Source: Sphagnum magellanicum
Lineage: Eukaryota; Streptophyta; Sphagnopsida; Sphagnales; Sphagnaceae
Direction of reading: 5' to 3'
NCBI GenBank assembly: GCA_021904315.1
Contig: CM038907.1
Span: forward strand, 28,837,223-28,901,222
Length of the DNA stretch: 64,000 bases
Positions 21,651 to 34,639 of the stretch are shown piece by piece. How positions within the stretch are numbered: the stretch's first letter is position 1; the number at the start of each line of letters is the position of its first letter. A program made the translations under genes and the position numbers. The notes beneath the pieces were generated by a model. It made no database searches, had not been told where the DNA came from, and saw nothing but the letters and a program-made list of their open reading frames with translations.

Positions 21651-22919
21651 GAAATGTGAATAACATCCTAAATTGTCGTAATGTTGTGAAATTGGTGCAC
21701 ATATCAACAATTCAATTGTCAATTGGAGTATTTTTTAATTTGCAATAGTGTGTCACAAATATTGCAATGTAAGAAAAGGACTAAAAAATACTAATTCTAA
21801 TGGGAATTTGTCCATGAAACTTTGCACATACAAAGAGACCACCATAATGAATAATCTTCCACATTAAAAATTTCAATTTGTCATAAACTTATGTTAAATG
21901 ACACAAAAATATTCTATAGTACATTATGTTACTATAATGTTAATGATTATGATATTTTTAAGTTGCAAAATGCTTTTCCATTAAAGATGTAGTTGGGTTG
22001 AATGTTGTCTTTATCATTCTACAAAAATAAAGTGGAATTTTGAAGTAAATGAGAAATGTTATTCTGCTGTTAAATAAGGTGTTTTAAATTATATTTATAA
22101 AATGATTAGTATACACTTACATAAAGACACAATTATGAATCAATTTCATTTTCATGGTTTATATAATTGTGCTTATTTTTAAAACTCAAATCAATTTAAT
22201 GCAATTTTTAGAAGAATTCAAAGTAAGTGAAATTTTATTTTTTACTACTTTTGATACTATATGTACTTTTAGTTTTGACACAAAGTGTGTATATTGTACC
22301 ATGGAAACACCCAGTTCATCTTGGCAGGTTTAAAGTTTAAACCATTGTTAGGTAATTATTACAAATAGGAACAAAATTTGAAATGTTATCACAATGATTC
22401 TCAAAGTTCATACATGTGTTGGTGAAATATACTATTAAATTTTGGTTATCACCATGTGTATATAAATGACTAGATATGCACAAATACATATTTAGATTTT
22501 GGTCATTTTCCATATTTGGTGCTATAATAACCAGGAGATGTAAGGCATGTCAATATCTTCTTTTTAATATATATGCATTAAATAGAAAAATCATTATAGA
22601 TATCCATTGCTAGTATTTTATGACGAGCTTGGATATGTATAAATAAATTATAAATGTATTTTTATATAGTGTTTAAAGGTCTAGGTATCCACATGTATAT
22701 GCATATCCTAGTTTCAGGTTTAAGGTTTTCCCAATATCTCTTTTTTCCTTCGAACTTTTTATCACATTGAAAGTTTGCCATTGCTTTGTTGTTTTTCTAG
22801 AAAGGATTTCAATGCACTTAAGCACCCAAACACTTAGATGCACAATGACATGAAGTTTCTTTAGATTTTTGTTCCTTTTTTATGAACTACATTTTACATC
22901 CTATTAAGATTTAAGATTT

Positions 22920-23395
22920 TCAAATTTCTTGTTGTATCAACACTTTGTCAAAGAGGTACATGGTATTGACATTGTAGGTCAAAGTGTTGTTGTAGTACAT
23001 TGGAGCAAACTTTGTTACAACTCATTGAAGTTTTGTTGCAATTTATTATAGTGGGTTTTGTTGTAACTTGTCAAAGTTTTGTTGCGCTTCATTTAAGCTC
23101 TATTCCAACTTGTGTCAAACTTTAGTTGTAATTTGTCAAAGTGGGTTTTTTTTGGCTTGTCAAAATTTTCGTGTAGCTTTTCATAGTAGGGTTTGTTACT
23201 ACTTGTTGGATTTTTGTTGCAACTTATTAAAATGGGTTTTGTTGCAACTTGTTGGAACTCAATGTAAATTGTCTTAGAGTTCTGAACATTTTGTGAAAGG
23301 TGTTTGAGGTTTGAGAAAATTATGACTTTGGTGAAATTGTTTGAATTTTTTTGTTGTAGGTCCAAATGTTGTTGCGAGTTGTAAGTATTTTAATG
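22920..23395. repeat. Subterminal repeat field (TTGTTGCAACTTG words)
   Basis: At least eight imperfect copies of gttgcaacttgtcaaagt-like words at ~30-40-bp spacing, followed by a segment (about 23,280-23,395) that matches 34,645-34,745 and 34,865-35,000 in direct orientation. Arrays of short motifs near the ends are typical of CACTA elements, where the accessory protein binds. Confidence 0.55.
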
Positions 23396-26300
23396 CCATT
23401 CATGAAATTTTTTTTACTATTTATCAAAGCTTTAAGGGTTCACTGCAATGAAACCACATCCTTTAAGAACACACATTTGACTATGATTGGTTTTTAAGAC
23501 TCATTTGCCCAAGCTAGCAAAAAAAGATAGTTATTTTGATTAATCTCTTGTTTATTTGACTTCTATTTTTTTTTACTATGTTTCAAATATGTCTTACACA
23601 CTAATAATGGTCAATGGTTTGCATGAACAACTCGCATATGAAAATGAAATCAACAAATTTATGAATAAGAAATTTACATTGTTATAAAAGGTAAGTACAT
23701 TTTTGTCTTTGGCAGTATTATTGTATTATTTTATTCTTCATCTAATGAGTTTCCAAGGAAGTCATCATCAACTTCTAAAAATGGTATTTCCAATGCTTCT
23801 TCATCAATGCCATTTTCATCCGACAAAAATTCCACTTCATCATTTTGAATTTCATTCCCTTGTGGTGAAGGGGCCTGTAATCCAAGAAAATCCTAATCAT
23901 TCCCAATTGTCAACAAATTAATTTTTGGCCCATTACCCTTTGCATTCTCAACTCATCTCCCTTGAGGTTCATTCTTCAAAACTACCTTCCACCCTAATTT
24001 AAAAGGGTCATCATAAAAGAATATTTGCTCCACATGTATAGGAAATGCAAAGGAATATTTTGAAAATGGTAGCATTTCATTAAAATTCATCAATGTAAAT
24101 CCATATTCATCTTATTTCATTGTCACTATTGTCCCCTTGTAATTGGCCTTTACCCAATTACAGAACAACACAATGACACATGTTGTTCCATAATCTAATT
24201 CCAAGATTTCTTCAACCCATCCAACATATTCCAAAATTGTTTTGATGGGACTACTATCTGGTCCACTTGATTTACACATTGTTGTGAAAGTAACAACTAC
24301 TATAGGATCCATTGTGACCAAATTTGTCTTGGCACTTTTCACACAAATATGGTTTCCATATGCATACGTAGCTCGATATGATGTTACTTTCAATGCAAGA
24401 GGTAAAGATAGTTGAATGGCTTTAGGATCAATATTTTCACCATTATCCTTTGTTGAAGATAAAGCTTATGGAAGCCAATTTTCATAAGAAGGCAACAAGT
24501 CTAATTCAAGTGGATATACCACCTCCCTATCCTAGCACCCTTCCAATGAAGTCTTTTGTATGCCTTTTGTTTTGCTTCTTTAAATTCCATTTGCAATTCA
24601 TGCTTCTTGAAAAAAATCCAAAATAATTTATTATCAAATGACACATCCTCATAATACAAAAAAATTCTGGAATTATAAATTATAATCAATATTTATAACA
24701 AGACGCACTAGTTAAATTAGTTAGTAAATTTAACCTTGTAGTTTAATCACACTTGAACAAAATACAAGAATACATCTTGTAATTTAAAATTACAATATAT
24801 TTAGCCACATGAAAGAGAAAATTTGTTCAATTTTGTAAAGCTTAAAATGTTCAATATATGCCAATTCACATTCTCCAAGGCTCCAATGCTGTTGCATTCT
24901 GTATGACAAAAGAATGGGCCCAATCTCCAAATTCAACAATCATGGTTCTCATCTGCCCAAACCCTTGAAGCACTTCATCATAAATGTTTTGTTCTTCATA
25001 ATCATCCCAAACTTGGCCTTCTATAATTAAAAAAAAATTGCATGTACTTTGTGCAAAATTTAATTACTTCCTCCATTGTGTAGCCCTCAACCATGTTACT
25101 CTCGGGCCTTGCCATGTTCCAAACATAAGTTTTCAATGATTTCATATATCTTTCCATGGGGTACATCCATTGAGTATGTACAAGGCCACACAACTCTATC
25201 TCTGCTACTAAATACACCATAAGATGTGTGATAATGTTGAAAAGAGATGGAGAAATTTTTTTCCCAAAAGATAGAATGTGATGGTTGCTTCTTGTTTCAA
25301 ATCATTCATCATAATAGGATTAATGGATTTTGTACAAAGTCTTCAAAACACTTGGCTCATACAAATGATAGCAAATCGAAGACACCTAGGCATGAGGGTA
25401 CGTACACAAAAGGGTAAAGTTTGCTACATAAGGACATGGTAGTCATGTGCTTTCAATCCTTTTAACTTGCTTGTGCCCATATGAATCCATTTCTTGAAGG
25501 TACTTGAATAACTAGTAGGTATTTTTAGTTCTTCAATGATATGTATGAAAGTCTTTTTTTCTTCCAATTGCAAAACATAAGGTGCAAATGGCAAAGTAAA
25601 TTCTCCTTCTTTTCTTTTTGCAATTGGCTACAATCCACTCCAAATATTCATATCCTTCATATCTTTCCACATTGATATAGTATCACCCTCTCCAAACATG
25701 ATATTCATCACATTTTCAATGAGATTTTTTTCACAATGTAGTGCATGACATCTAATGTGTGTCATATAAGGAGGTCTTGATTTGCACAAGAAAAATAGTT
25801 CATATAAAATAAACAACAATAACAATCATCAACACAATGCTTGTACCCAAAAAATGCATCCAACTTTTTTTGTAATTTCAAAACTTTCTTGAGTTTATAG
25901 TTACATAGCTATGTGTTTTTCATTTATCTCAAAAATATGTTTTATTGACTAATACATGTCTATTGGAATAAAATTGAAATTTTTTATTGTATAGTTTTTG
26001 TGTCAAACATACTCACTGGCCAATACTCAAGAGTCCATAATGAGGATTTGTGTTCAATTACATGTTTTGTGTATTTGGTCACTAGTTGAATTAGGTACAT
26101 CTCCTTCCTTGATCCAATTTACATGTGATTATGCATTTTGGAATGTTTGTTTTGGGAAGATAGGTTGAAGAGTTCCTTTGGTTTCCAACTTGTCATCAAA
26201 CCAACATTTGTTTTGACGATAAGGGTGCATATGATTGAATTGACGCCTATCACTTGTGTAGACCATCTTTCTCATGCACTTGGAATATCGAGCTACTGTA

Positions 26301-27559
26301 TTAGGTCCACAAATGGGACATCCCTTGTAGCCTTTAGTAACACATCTTGCTACAAGTCCATACGCTGGAAAGTCATGAATAGTCCACATGAGTATTCCTC
26401 AAAGTTTAAAGGTTTGTTTACCAACTTCAGCTGAAACATCAAATGTAATAACTCCTTTCCATAATTCTTGTAACTTTTCAATCAAGGGTGCCATGTATGT
26501 GTCCATTTTGCATACTTGATTGATTATTTTCCAAGGACGATAATAGACAACACAACCAAAAAAAATAAAATTGTCACCAACCATGGAAGTTGATTGTACT
26601 TGAGCAATAAAACTAGCCATGTTGAATGCTAGAGATTGAAATCACCAAATGGATTCATCCCATCCATTACTAAGGAAAAACAAATGTTCTTAGGGTCTTT
26701 GGTAAAATCCAACCACATTGCATCAATGTGTTTCCATGCCTTTGAGTCAACCACAGACCAAACCATGCCATCTTCTAATGAATTTTTTTCATGCGATTGC
26801 ATCAGCTGAACTATGCTATTGCATTGATACATCCTCTTCAAGTGAAGGATAAGAGGGAAATGTCGAAGAACCTTGCAAGGGATTGTTTATGAACCCTCCA
26901 CATATCGACTAGCTTTGCATATTAGACACACAAGCAAGTCCTTGTTCTCTTTACAATACAAGATGCATCCTTGTTCACATGCATGGATTGATGTATAATT
27001 AAAACCAAGATTTCTTACCAACTTCCTTGCTTCATATCTTGATTTTGGCATCACATTATTCTTTGGGACATCCAAATAATCTAAACAATTCATTTTGAAA
27101 AGTATTAGTCACTTGGTGAATGGTGCAGGCATTAAGGAACATCAACACACTTGATAGGTAACTATTTTTCCTCTGGTTGCATGTTTCAAATAATGGTGTC
27201 TCTACCTCCTTCAATATCATCTCCATCCTCTCATCAATGGCTTCTTCACCTTCAAAAAAATGTCATCATCATGTGGATTGGATTCTAGAACATGTGCACA
27301 TTCTTCATGTATTCCATCATATCAATCAAATGCTTCCTATATCATATGAATGCAATCCAAAGATTGACCTAAATTTGTTGCCCTTTCTAGATTGTTGGCA
27401 TGAATGTGACCATGCCTTCCTATGGTGTATGGATTGATTCCCAAAGGCTCCAAAGTTGGGTTCTCTCCTTGATGATACATGGGAATGACATTAATTATGA
27501 TATACACACAATACATAATTAGATATATGTTCATCACATGAAAAAAATCATGGGTAGTG

Positions 27560-28240
27560 TTCATTTGGCTACCTTTGAGCTCGGAAGAAAAAATGGCAAA
27601 GCTCAAATCAAGCTTATAACTTATTGAACTTTCAAACAATCCAGAAACTATTTACATCAAAATTATATACATATATACAATTCAAAATTAAGAAATTACA
27701 TGACAAAATAATAAATATCTAGATTTTAAAAATTGTTGCTTTGAACTAAAAAAATCCAGCTTCAACATGCTGCCATCTAATTTGTGATTAATGAACCAAA
27801 ATTTGGAAGTTTGAACTACATACATAGCCTAAATTGTTTGCTGAAAATTTCCATAATTTCCCACTAGAAAGGACACATGGATTCAACAAATAAGGCAACA
27901 TTCATTTGGCTACCTTTGAGCTCAAAAGAAAGAATGGTAGAGTTCAATCTAGCTTATAGTTCATTAAAGTCCAAAATCCTACAACCTATTCACAATCCAA
28001 CAACTATTTCCGTCAAAATTTTGTGTATATATAGTTCAAAATTGGGATTACATGACATGATAATAAATATTCAGATTTAAAAAAATTGTTGGTATGAACT
28101 AAAAAAATCCAACTTCAACATGCTGCCATTTGATTTCAAGTTGATGAACCATTATTTGAAAGTCTGAACTACATACATAACCTATATTGTTTGTTGAAAT
28201 TTTCCACAATTTTCCATTATTCCTCAAATTTGTATCAAAA
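27560..28240. repeat. Tandem duplication, two ~340-bp units
   Basis: Unit 1 starts at 27,560 and unit 2 at 27,901. Both open with ttcatttggctacctttgag and stay recognisable to 'tttccacaattttcc'-type ends. It lies inside the transposase region, between the N-terminal segment and the Transposase_21 start. On the minus strand each unit ends in GAGCTCAAAG|GTAGCC, a plausible splice donor. Confidence 0.8.
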
Positions 28241-28289
28241 AATGAATGTTTTTGTTATGTATGAAAAGTCAAAATTCAAAAATTGAGAG

Positions 28290-28893
28290 GATAATGACAA
28301 AAAAACTTTTCTCTTGCATGGATAAGCTTAATTAAGATTGTCATAACCCAATCCCATTCCTTTTCATCCCATGGTCTAGGTTTTACTTCATTATATTCCA
28401 ATATACAATTTTCAATTTCCAAGCATTGATTGGAAGAGCTATTGACATACCCAACCACATTTCTTTTCTCAACATCAATGTTAATAAAAAAATTATCATG
28501 CCCACTAAGCACATAATGCTTTAAGTGTGGGTAATAGGGAGATAATTTTTTGTATTCACTTGGTGTGTAGTATGGACTTGTGAAGGGGAGTAATGGCTCC
28601 TCAGCTTGTACACCTTCAAGTATAAATAAACCCCATCCCATATTGGAATGTAGACACACGTATCTCCCATCGTTGATTCCACCTTATGAATGGGTTTAAT
28701 TAGGGAATTGGCAAGGTAGGCCATGGCCAAAAATTTTTCCATCTTCATATCTTGTTAGATCCACTATGGCCTTAGGAATGGATGGGGGAGAACACATGCT
28801 AGTTGGGAAACCAGCAATAAAATCCTTTATGAATGAATTCATTGCAAATTCCACATATGGGCGTCGTTTGGCCTACAACAACAACTACAATGT
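28290..28893 (-). pseudogene. SET-domain-like coding segment inside the CACTA region, decayed
   Basis: A minus-strand reading of ~200 codons with two stops in its first half. It includes FAMNSFIKDFIAGFPTSM, AIVDLTRYEDGKIFGHGLPC, NMGWGLFILEGVQAEEPL, HLKHYVLSGHDNFFINIDV, RNVVGYVNSSSNQ and PRPWDEKEWDWVMTI, and ends HAREKFFCHYP. The order (Gly-x-Gly with induced-residue segment, a GYVNSS block in place of the SET NHS block, and a C-terminal 'REKFFCHYP' resembling GEELxxxYP) resembles SET methyltransferases. It is not part of a standard CACTA transposase, so it is probably a captured gene fragment or a separate insertion. The SET assignment is from motif resemblance only. Confidence 0.4.
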
Positions 28894-29219
28894 AATGAAT
28901 CACCTTATCAATATTCTTACTAACATTATAATGAAAGCAAATGAAAAAATAGGGAATTTTTAATGCTCACCAATATAGATTGAACGAAATAGTCATCACA
29001 GCCAAATTTTTGTAGGTGTTGTTTGATTGTTGATCGGAATAAAACTTTGGACTCATGGCAATTATTACAAGGACATTGGTATTTTATAAGACTCAATTTA
29101 TCTACTTGTACTTCTTCATGTTCCCATAGTTTATCATGGTTGACAAATTGTGAAACTTGTCTTACTAGATTGTATTCAACATCCAACTCCATCTTTGACA
29201 AACAAGACACAAATTAGTA

Positions 29220-30850
29220 AAAAACTCCAAGATATAAAACATTTTCAAAAACTTATAGACTATGTATAGTTTAAATGTCCTTATCTTATCCACACTATGT
29301 GTTATACATAATATGAAAAGAATAGATCTAATAAGTACATGCTTGGCATACGCAAGTGTCGAACAAATAAACTACAATGCACATAACAACAAACTTAATA
29401 AGGAATGAGAGGTTGTGATCTTGAATATAGGATGTTGGAGTAGAAATCAGAGCTCACTTGTGCGAGGTCTTGTCTTTTGAACAATGTATGTTACATCCAA
29501 CCTTTGTTCCCCTCGTAAAAAATGTTGTCACTAAGTATGAAAAACTAAAGAACAAGAACATAGAGTGTAATAATGCCAAACTACACAACTTGAATTTGGC
29601 ACCTCTTCTACACTAGTATGTAACTACCATCTCCTTTTCATTATATTCTTGTTATGATGCTAGGAACTGTTTTGACTAAAAGTGAAGAAGTTAAGACATA
29701 ACTTCAAGTAGAAACTTGAAAACTAGTCATTTGGCAGGAAGTCACAACACTAGGAGTCTTAGTCGAGAGAATGAAGAAGTTGGGACCTAGTTCAAGTAGA
29801 AATTAGAAATTTGATTGGTGGGAAGTGTGGGGTGCAAACTACTTTTGTCTTACTATGGAGTTTAGGTTTAAGCCATTATAATATATTAAAGGTTTGTAGC
29901 ATGCATAATCACATACATTGACTTAGAATCTAGAAACAAACCTGCATTTTAAAAGGCACCAAAACAAAGTGAAACAGGTGAGATAAAGAGGAATTCGTTT
30001 TCAACTCATGCATTAAGTTACAACTCTAAACCCTAGTTTGACTTTTCATTACATCTTTAAAGCCATTGATTAGGTTTATTGTAATCATTGCATCTCCAAC
30101 CCTAGCTAGAGCACTTTTGAGACCGTTGCAACTTCTAGGTCATATATTTTTTATGTGTTTAGTTTGGCATTGAAATGGTGTTGCGCTTGTCATGGAGAAG
30201 GTGAAATGAACACTTTAAGGTTGATACAATTTTGATGTCATAGTAGGCTATTGTTTTGATGAGTTAAATTTCCTAGCTAAGTTTTATAAAAGTTGATGTA
30301 GTATGTAAGCGTTGCACTTGGATATTTTTCTTCTTGAGTATGATCTATGAATGTGGAGCTCCCTTTAATCCTCCAAACTTAATGTAAATTGCCTCATTTT
30401 AAAAAAAATCAAGTGGTCTTTCTTCCTAGTACCTTTTTGTTTTATTTTGAACAATTGATCTTGTTAATATGTTATCACTTTGCATGCACTATACATTGTT
30501 AAAATAACTTAGTTGTTCACTTCTATAGATTTGTGATTCTTATAATTATTAGGGTTTCAGGTTTGTTCACATTTTGTGTTGTGATCTAAACCTTCCCAAT
30601 TACCCTAATTTTTTTATAAATGTGTTTGCAAGAGATTGCAACATATTTCTTATCTTTCAAATGCTCTTGAATGTCTATTGCAAATTCAATTTTGGAGGTA
30701 GATAATGAGGCTTTGTTGAAGGTTTTACCCAACAAACCAAACTTTGACCAACAATTTATTTTTTGGCTTTTGGTTTTCATCCATCACCCAACCTATTTTA
30801 GCCAAAACATTAAATGATCTTGTAGATGTTTTTGAAAGTCAAGGGAATCT
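29220..30850. other. No gene seen; small 90-bp duplication
   Basis: A+T-rich DNA between the minus-strand transposase start and the plus-strand decayed coding sequence. A ~90-bp tandem duplication lies at about 29,683-29,850 (gaagaagtt…cttcaagtagaaa twice). In a CACTA element this would be the 5' regulatory stretch. Confidence 0.5.
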
Positions 30851-30879
30851 ACCTCAATCAGAAGGTTTGTTGGCACCAC

Positions 30880-33300
30880 CCAAGTAGAGCAAATGTCTAA
30901 ACACACTTACAAGTAGCTTGAAGTGTGGTGATATGAATGGATTTACATCAACTGACAACAAATAAAAAAATAAAGATTTTGTTGCAAATGAAGTTAATGA
31001 ATCCAATTCTGAATCAAGTGAAACTACATCACAAGATATACAACCCACAAAGAAGCAATCCAAGCTTCAAGTTTTTTTTTTCAGATCCATATTGCAAGTT
31101 GAATTTAGTCATGTTTATTCCTTGTGTAACATTTAATGTCTAAACAAACCAAAGTTTAGTGTAAGTGTGGATTATGTAGGTTCATATTATGAAAAAGTGG
31201 GCGAAGAGGCAAGAAGGACTTCAACCACCCTTCAAACCACAAAACAAACTATGAAGAAAGCTTTGGACTCCCCCATGACTAATGATGATGTCGTGCCTTC
31301 AAAAGATGATGACATTTGGGTTGCATTTGATGATGATTTTGATGATGGGCAGTGAGCAAATGTGATTACTTCTAATGTCTTACCACCTAACCTTGTGCAT
31401 CCTATTGTTGGGACTTCTAGATCTAACATGGCAAAGGCTAGCTTTGTGAATGTTATGTTGCTTGCATTAAGGTAGCAAATATTTAATCAATAGTCATTGG
31501 GCTTGGGGCAAGCAAGAGGATCGGGGGTTTTGGGGCAAATGGGATTAGGTGGGTTGGGTGGTCAAATAGGTTTGCAAAGTTAGATGGGAAATCAACTTGG
31601 GACCCTTCAAAACCTAATTGCCCTCCAAAACTTACTGACCCAAGCCATTGTTGAAATTAATGTAGCATCTACTATGACCCCATCTATGGTACCTCCTACT
31701 GTGGAGGATGAAGAAGAGTACTTGGGTTGATTACCAAATGAGTCTATTGTCATTTAGGTAGTAAGGTTACATGCTTATAGAAGAAGGATTGAACATGTAA
31801 CAAAAGCTAAAGCTCTTATACATAAGATGAATGGGGAAAAACCTTATTGGGTTCGATGCATGCAAAGGGCAGACCTATTGGCTCAAGGAGATATATGTGG
31901 GGGTCAACTTTTAAAGGGTACTCCCATGGATTGGATCTAAGCATCATAGAAGTACATGACCATCCACTCATAGTTGTCATTGCAATCTAGGGCAAACTAG
32001 CAAGATTTTGGGAGTATATAAATTACCCCTTGCTAGACAAGGCATTCAAGATTTATTTGAAGATGAACTTGAAGAACAAAAGACACAATTTGAAGGTTTG
32101 GATTGAATTTAGAAAAGAACACCCAAAAACTTGCACCCCTATGCATTGGGAAAAAATGAAGGCAATGATCCATGACCTTTCTAAAGTGGAGGAGGCAACT
32201 TGATTAAGGGTAGCTAAAGGGTGTCTACAAAACCCATCTTGTTTAGGGCATACTGAAGATGAGATTTGAACACGACTTGTAAGCTTTTTTTCTTGCTTAG
32301 GGGTGATTATGTGCCCAGAAAAAATTCATCACTCTAAACTAATATGAGTATTTGTGTGATTAGGCAGATGATCTTGGTAGGACACCCAATGAACTTAACA
32401 ATGAATTGTTTAAGAAGAAAAATGATGTGGAAGGCATCAAGAGAAAACAGAAGGTGGTTGGAGGTTCTATTGTCTCCAATGTTGTGGTAAGTTTTTTATA
32501 ATTTTTCATTTTTTATAAAATTTAATGCCTTTCATAAGTTGATGACTTAAATTTGCCAATGTGTAGGAAGCTTAGTCAAGGGAAAATGCGTGTGATGGTG
32601 CATCTAATGTGGTTTTAAAGAAAGCACAATCTTTTGAACCCAAGTCAAATTTTCATATGAATAAAAGAATTGATCATATCTAGAATTCTGTCCTTGAGCT
32701 AAAAACCTTCATACTTGGTATTAACGCATAATTTGGTTTGTAGAAAGATACCAAAACCACGTGAGAATTTAGCAAAGGAAGTGAACATATGTCAAGTGAA
32801 ACATAAAAATTCAAGTGTGTAAGTAGGCCTAAACCTAATGCAACTACACAGAATCAAGACTGTGACCAGTGACAAACTTGTTAATGATGTTGAGGTAAAT
32901 TCCTTTCGGTTTAGTTGAATTAACTTGATGGTTGCACATAGATTGATTCATGTGACATCTCATACAAGATCATTGATTTATACATGTTGTAGGTTGGGAG
33001 TCCTACACCAACAATAATTGTAGCTAAAGGATTGTTAGCAATTGTTGAAGAAGTGAAGATGTTAAACAAAAGGGAGGAGAAAGGGTGTAAGGGAAAAGAA
33101 GTTGTAGTGGAAATAAATGTCCAGTGTGCAAAGTCCCTTCAAGTGCATGCCAACAATGGAGAACCAACTAAGAAAACTTGGGGTGCCATTAAAAAAAGAT
33201 TAGAGATTACTAAACAAAAAAATGGCCAAAGTATAGAAAGAGGTGAAAGATCTAACATTGATTTTCATTATGCGCCTATTGAAAATTTATCTCAACTATG
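30880..33300 (+). pseudogene. Decayed plus-strand coding sequence, possible second CACTA gene
   Basis: Successive protein-like readings with stops: a Ser/Glu-rich part (VANEVNESNSESSETTS, about 30,978-31,030); an acidic end DDDIWVAFDDDFDDGQ (about 31,308-31,353); a Gly/Gln/Leu-rich stretch (about 31,500-31,640); RLHAYRRRIEHVTKAKALI (about 31,769-31,825); FKIYLKMNLKNKRHNLKVW; and a Lys-rich end near 33,030-33,300. It starts ~1.7 kb from, and divergent to, the transposase. CACTA elements carry a second, poorly conserved DNA-binding-protein gene and this may be one, but no domain was recognised. Confidence 0.35.
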
Positions 33301-34635
33301 AAGAATAAATAACTTGAAGCCTTTTAAGGAATTTCTAGAGTTGGCATTTGGATCTAATAAAGTGTTTTGTTATTATTAGATTAAGAAGGGTTTGATAGTT
33401 CACTTTTGGATAGTGCTTTGGGTATGTGGCTTTTGGAATTGTTTTTAGAGGTTCAGGAGACAAGTTCCATGGGGATTTGATACTTGAAGGATGTTATACA
33501 ATCATGTTAAGTTCAATTTTCCAAGGAAGAGCTAAGTTGCAGTATCCAAACCATAATGAAGATCTACCTTAAGTATGAGTGAAGGATGCAGAAGGTTCCC
33601 TTGTTATGTGGAGGAAGGAAAATATGAAGCTTGTTTGATTTTTTCAATACTTTGGGTTAGGTTTAATAAACAATGGATTGTGAAAATATTTTAGATTCCT
33701 AGGGTGTTGGTGTTTCCTAGTTACAATTAAACACATGATAGAATGTTTTTCGTTTGATCCATAACCCACTGTTGCATAACATATTCAAAGGGTGAAACCA
33801 TTTGTATGCCCATATGCATGTACTTGCTTCTCTTTATGTATGCATTGTGTTGGCACAAATTTGTCATATTAGTCATGCTTTATTAGTAAGCATTTGCAAA
33901 GTGTATTAAGTGTGATAACATTTTATGTACATATATGTATAATATCTAGTACCATATTGATGATGATTCTATGAATATTTGGACAAAAGCAATGTGCCTT
34001 TATAACCATTGGAAGACCTATCCTTAAAACTATGTAGAATCCAATTTCTAAATGGTTAATTCATGTGGAACAAACTTTTCAACTAAAACCAACTTAACAA
34101 ACTATGAGATATAATTACACGACATCATACTTGTAGACAAAATTTAGTCTCAAAAACATAATACCAGTTATTGTAGAACAAAAGATCTACAACAAAAATA
34201 ATATATGAAACGATAATTTAAGACTACTTATAACGTTATTGTAGACACACATTAGTCAAAACAACCATCCTAAATAAAATAATATCTCAGAAGTAATATT
34301 TTAAAATCTTAATTACAAAAAGTTATATGATTTTAACACTATTTAAAATAACAAAAGCTAATGTGAAAAACTATCTATAATTATTCCTAAACTACCAAAT
34401 GTTTACAAAAATCTTTTTGATAGTCAATTATATAGTCTTAAAAGAATTGATTTAAGACTATGTTTTGCTTGAATTGGGGTAGTAGAAAAAACATATGGTT
34501 TTTCAAACTAGTGTCACATTTGAATATGTAACGAATGACTAGTCCAACTTGACTATCTAGTTTAGAAAACACATGCGTTCAAGAAACTTATGCTAGTCTT
34601 ATGTCTAGTTGATAAGGCCTTAATTTGTTGTAGTG
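33301..34635. other. No gene seen
   Basis: A+T-rich DNA with short unconserved open frames. It ends near the possible CACTA terminus TTGTTGTAGTG at 34,625-34,635, which could equally be part of the surrounding ttgttgcaag repeats. Confidence 0.5.
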
Positions 34636-34639
34636 GTTT

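Larger units (their letters stand above)
23740..29210 (-). pseudogene. CACTA (En/Spm) transposase TNPD-type, decayed
   Basis: Domains in order on the minus strand: transposase-associated N-terminal zinc-binding segment (YQCPCNNCHESK, about 29,070); start of the Transposase_21 region (ACEQGCILYCKENKDLLVC, about 26,920-26,990); AWKHIDAMW and LVMDGMNPFG (about 26,650-26,760); LWKGVITFDV; TIHDFPAYGL and CPICGPNT (about 26,270-26,390); HPYRQNK; HALHCEKNLIENVM (about 25,700-25,750); DUF4218 (WMYPMERYMKSLKTYVWN with ARPESNMVEGY, about 25,060-25,170); DUF4216 (EILELDYGTTCVIVLFCNW, about 24,150-24,220); and an acidic tail to 23,740. In this family the protein cuts the element ends. Many stops and frame changes, plus interruptions at 27.1-28.9 kb and about 25.85-26.1 kb, make it non-functional. 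The family call is firm; element ends are not. Confidence 0.85.

Noticed and set aside
34625-34635. TTGTTGTAGTG as a certain CACTA right end
   Set aside because: The word is close to the local TTGTTGCAAG repeats and the adjoining trinucleotide does not equal the one at the left end. It is kept only as a possibility.
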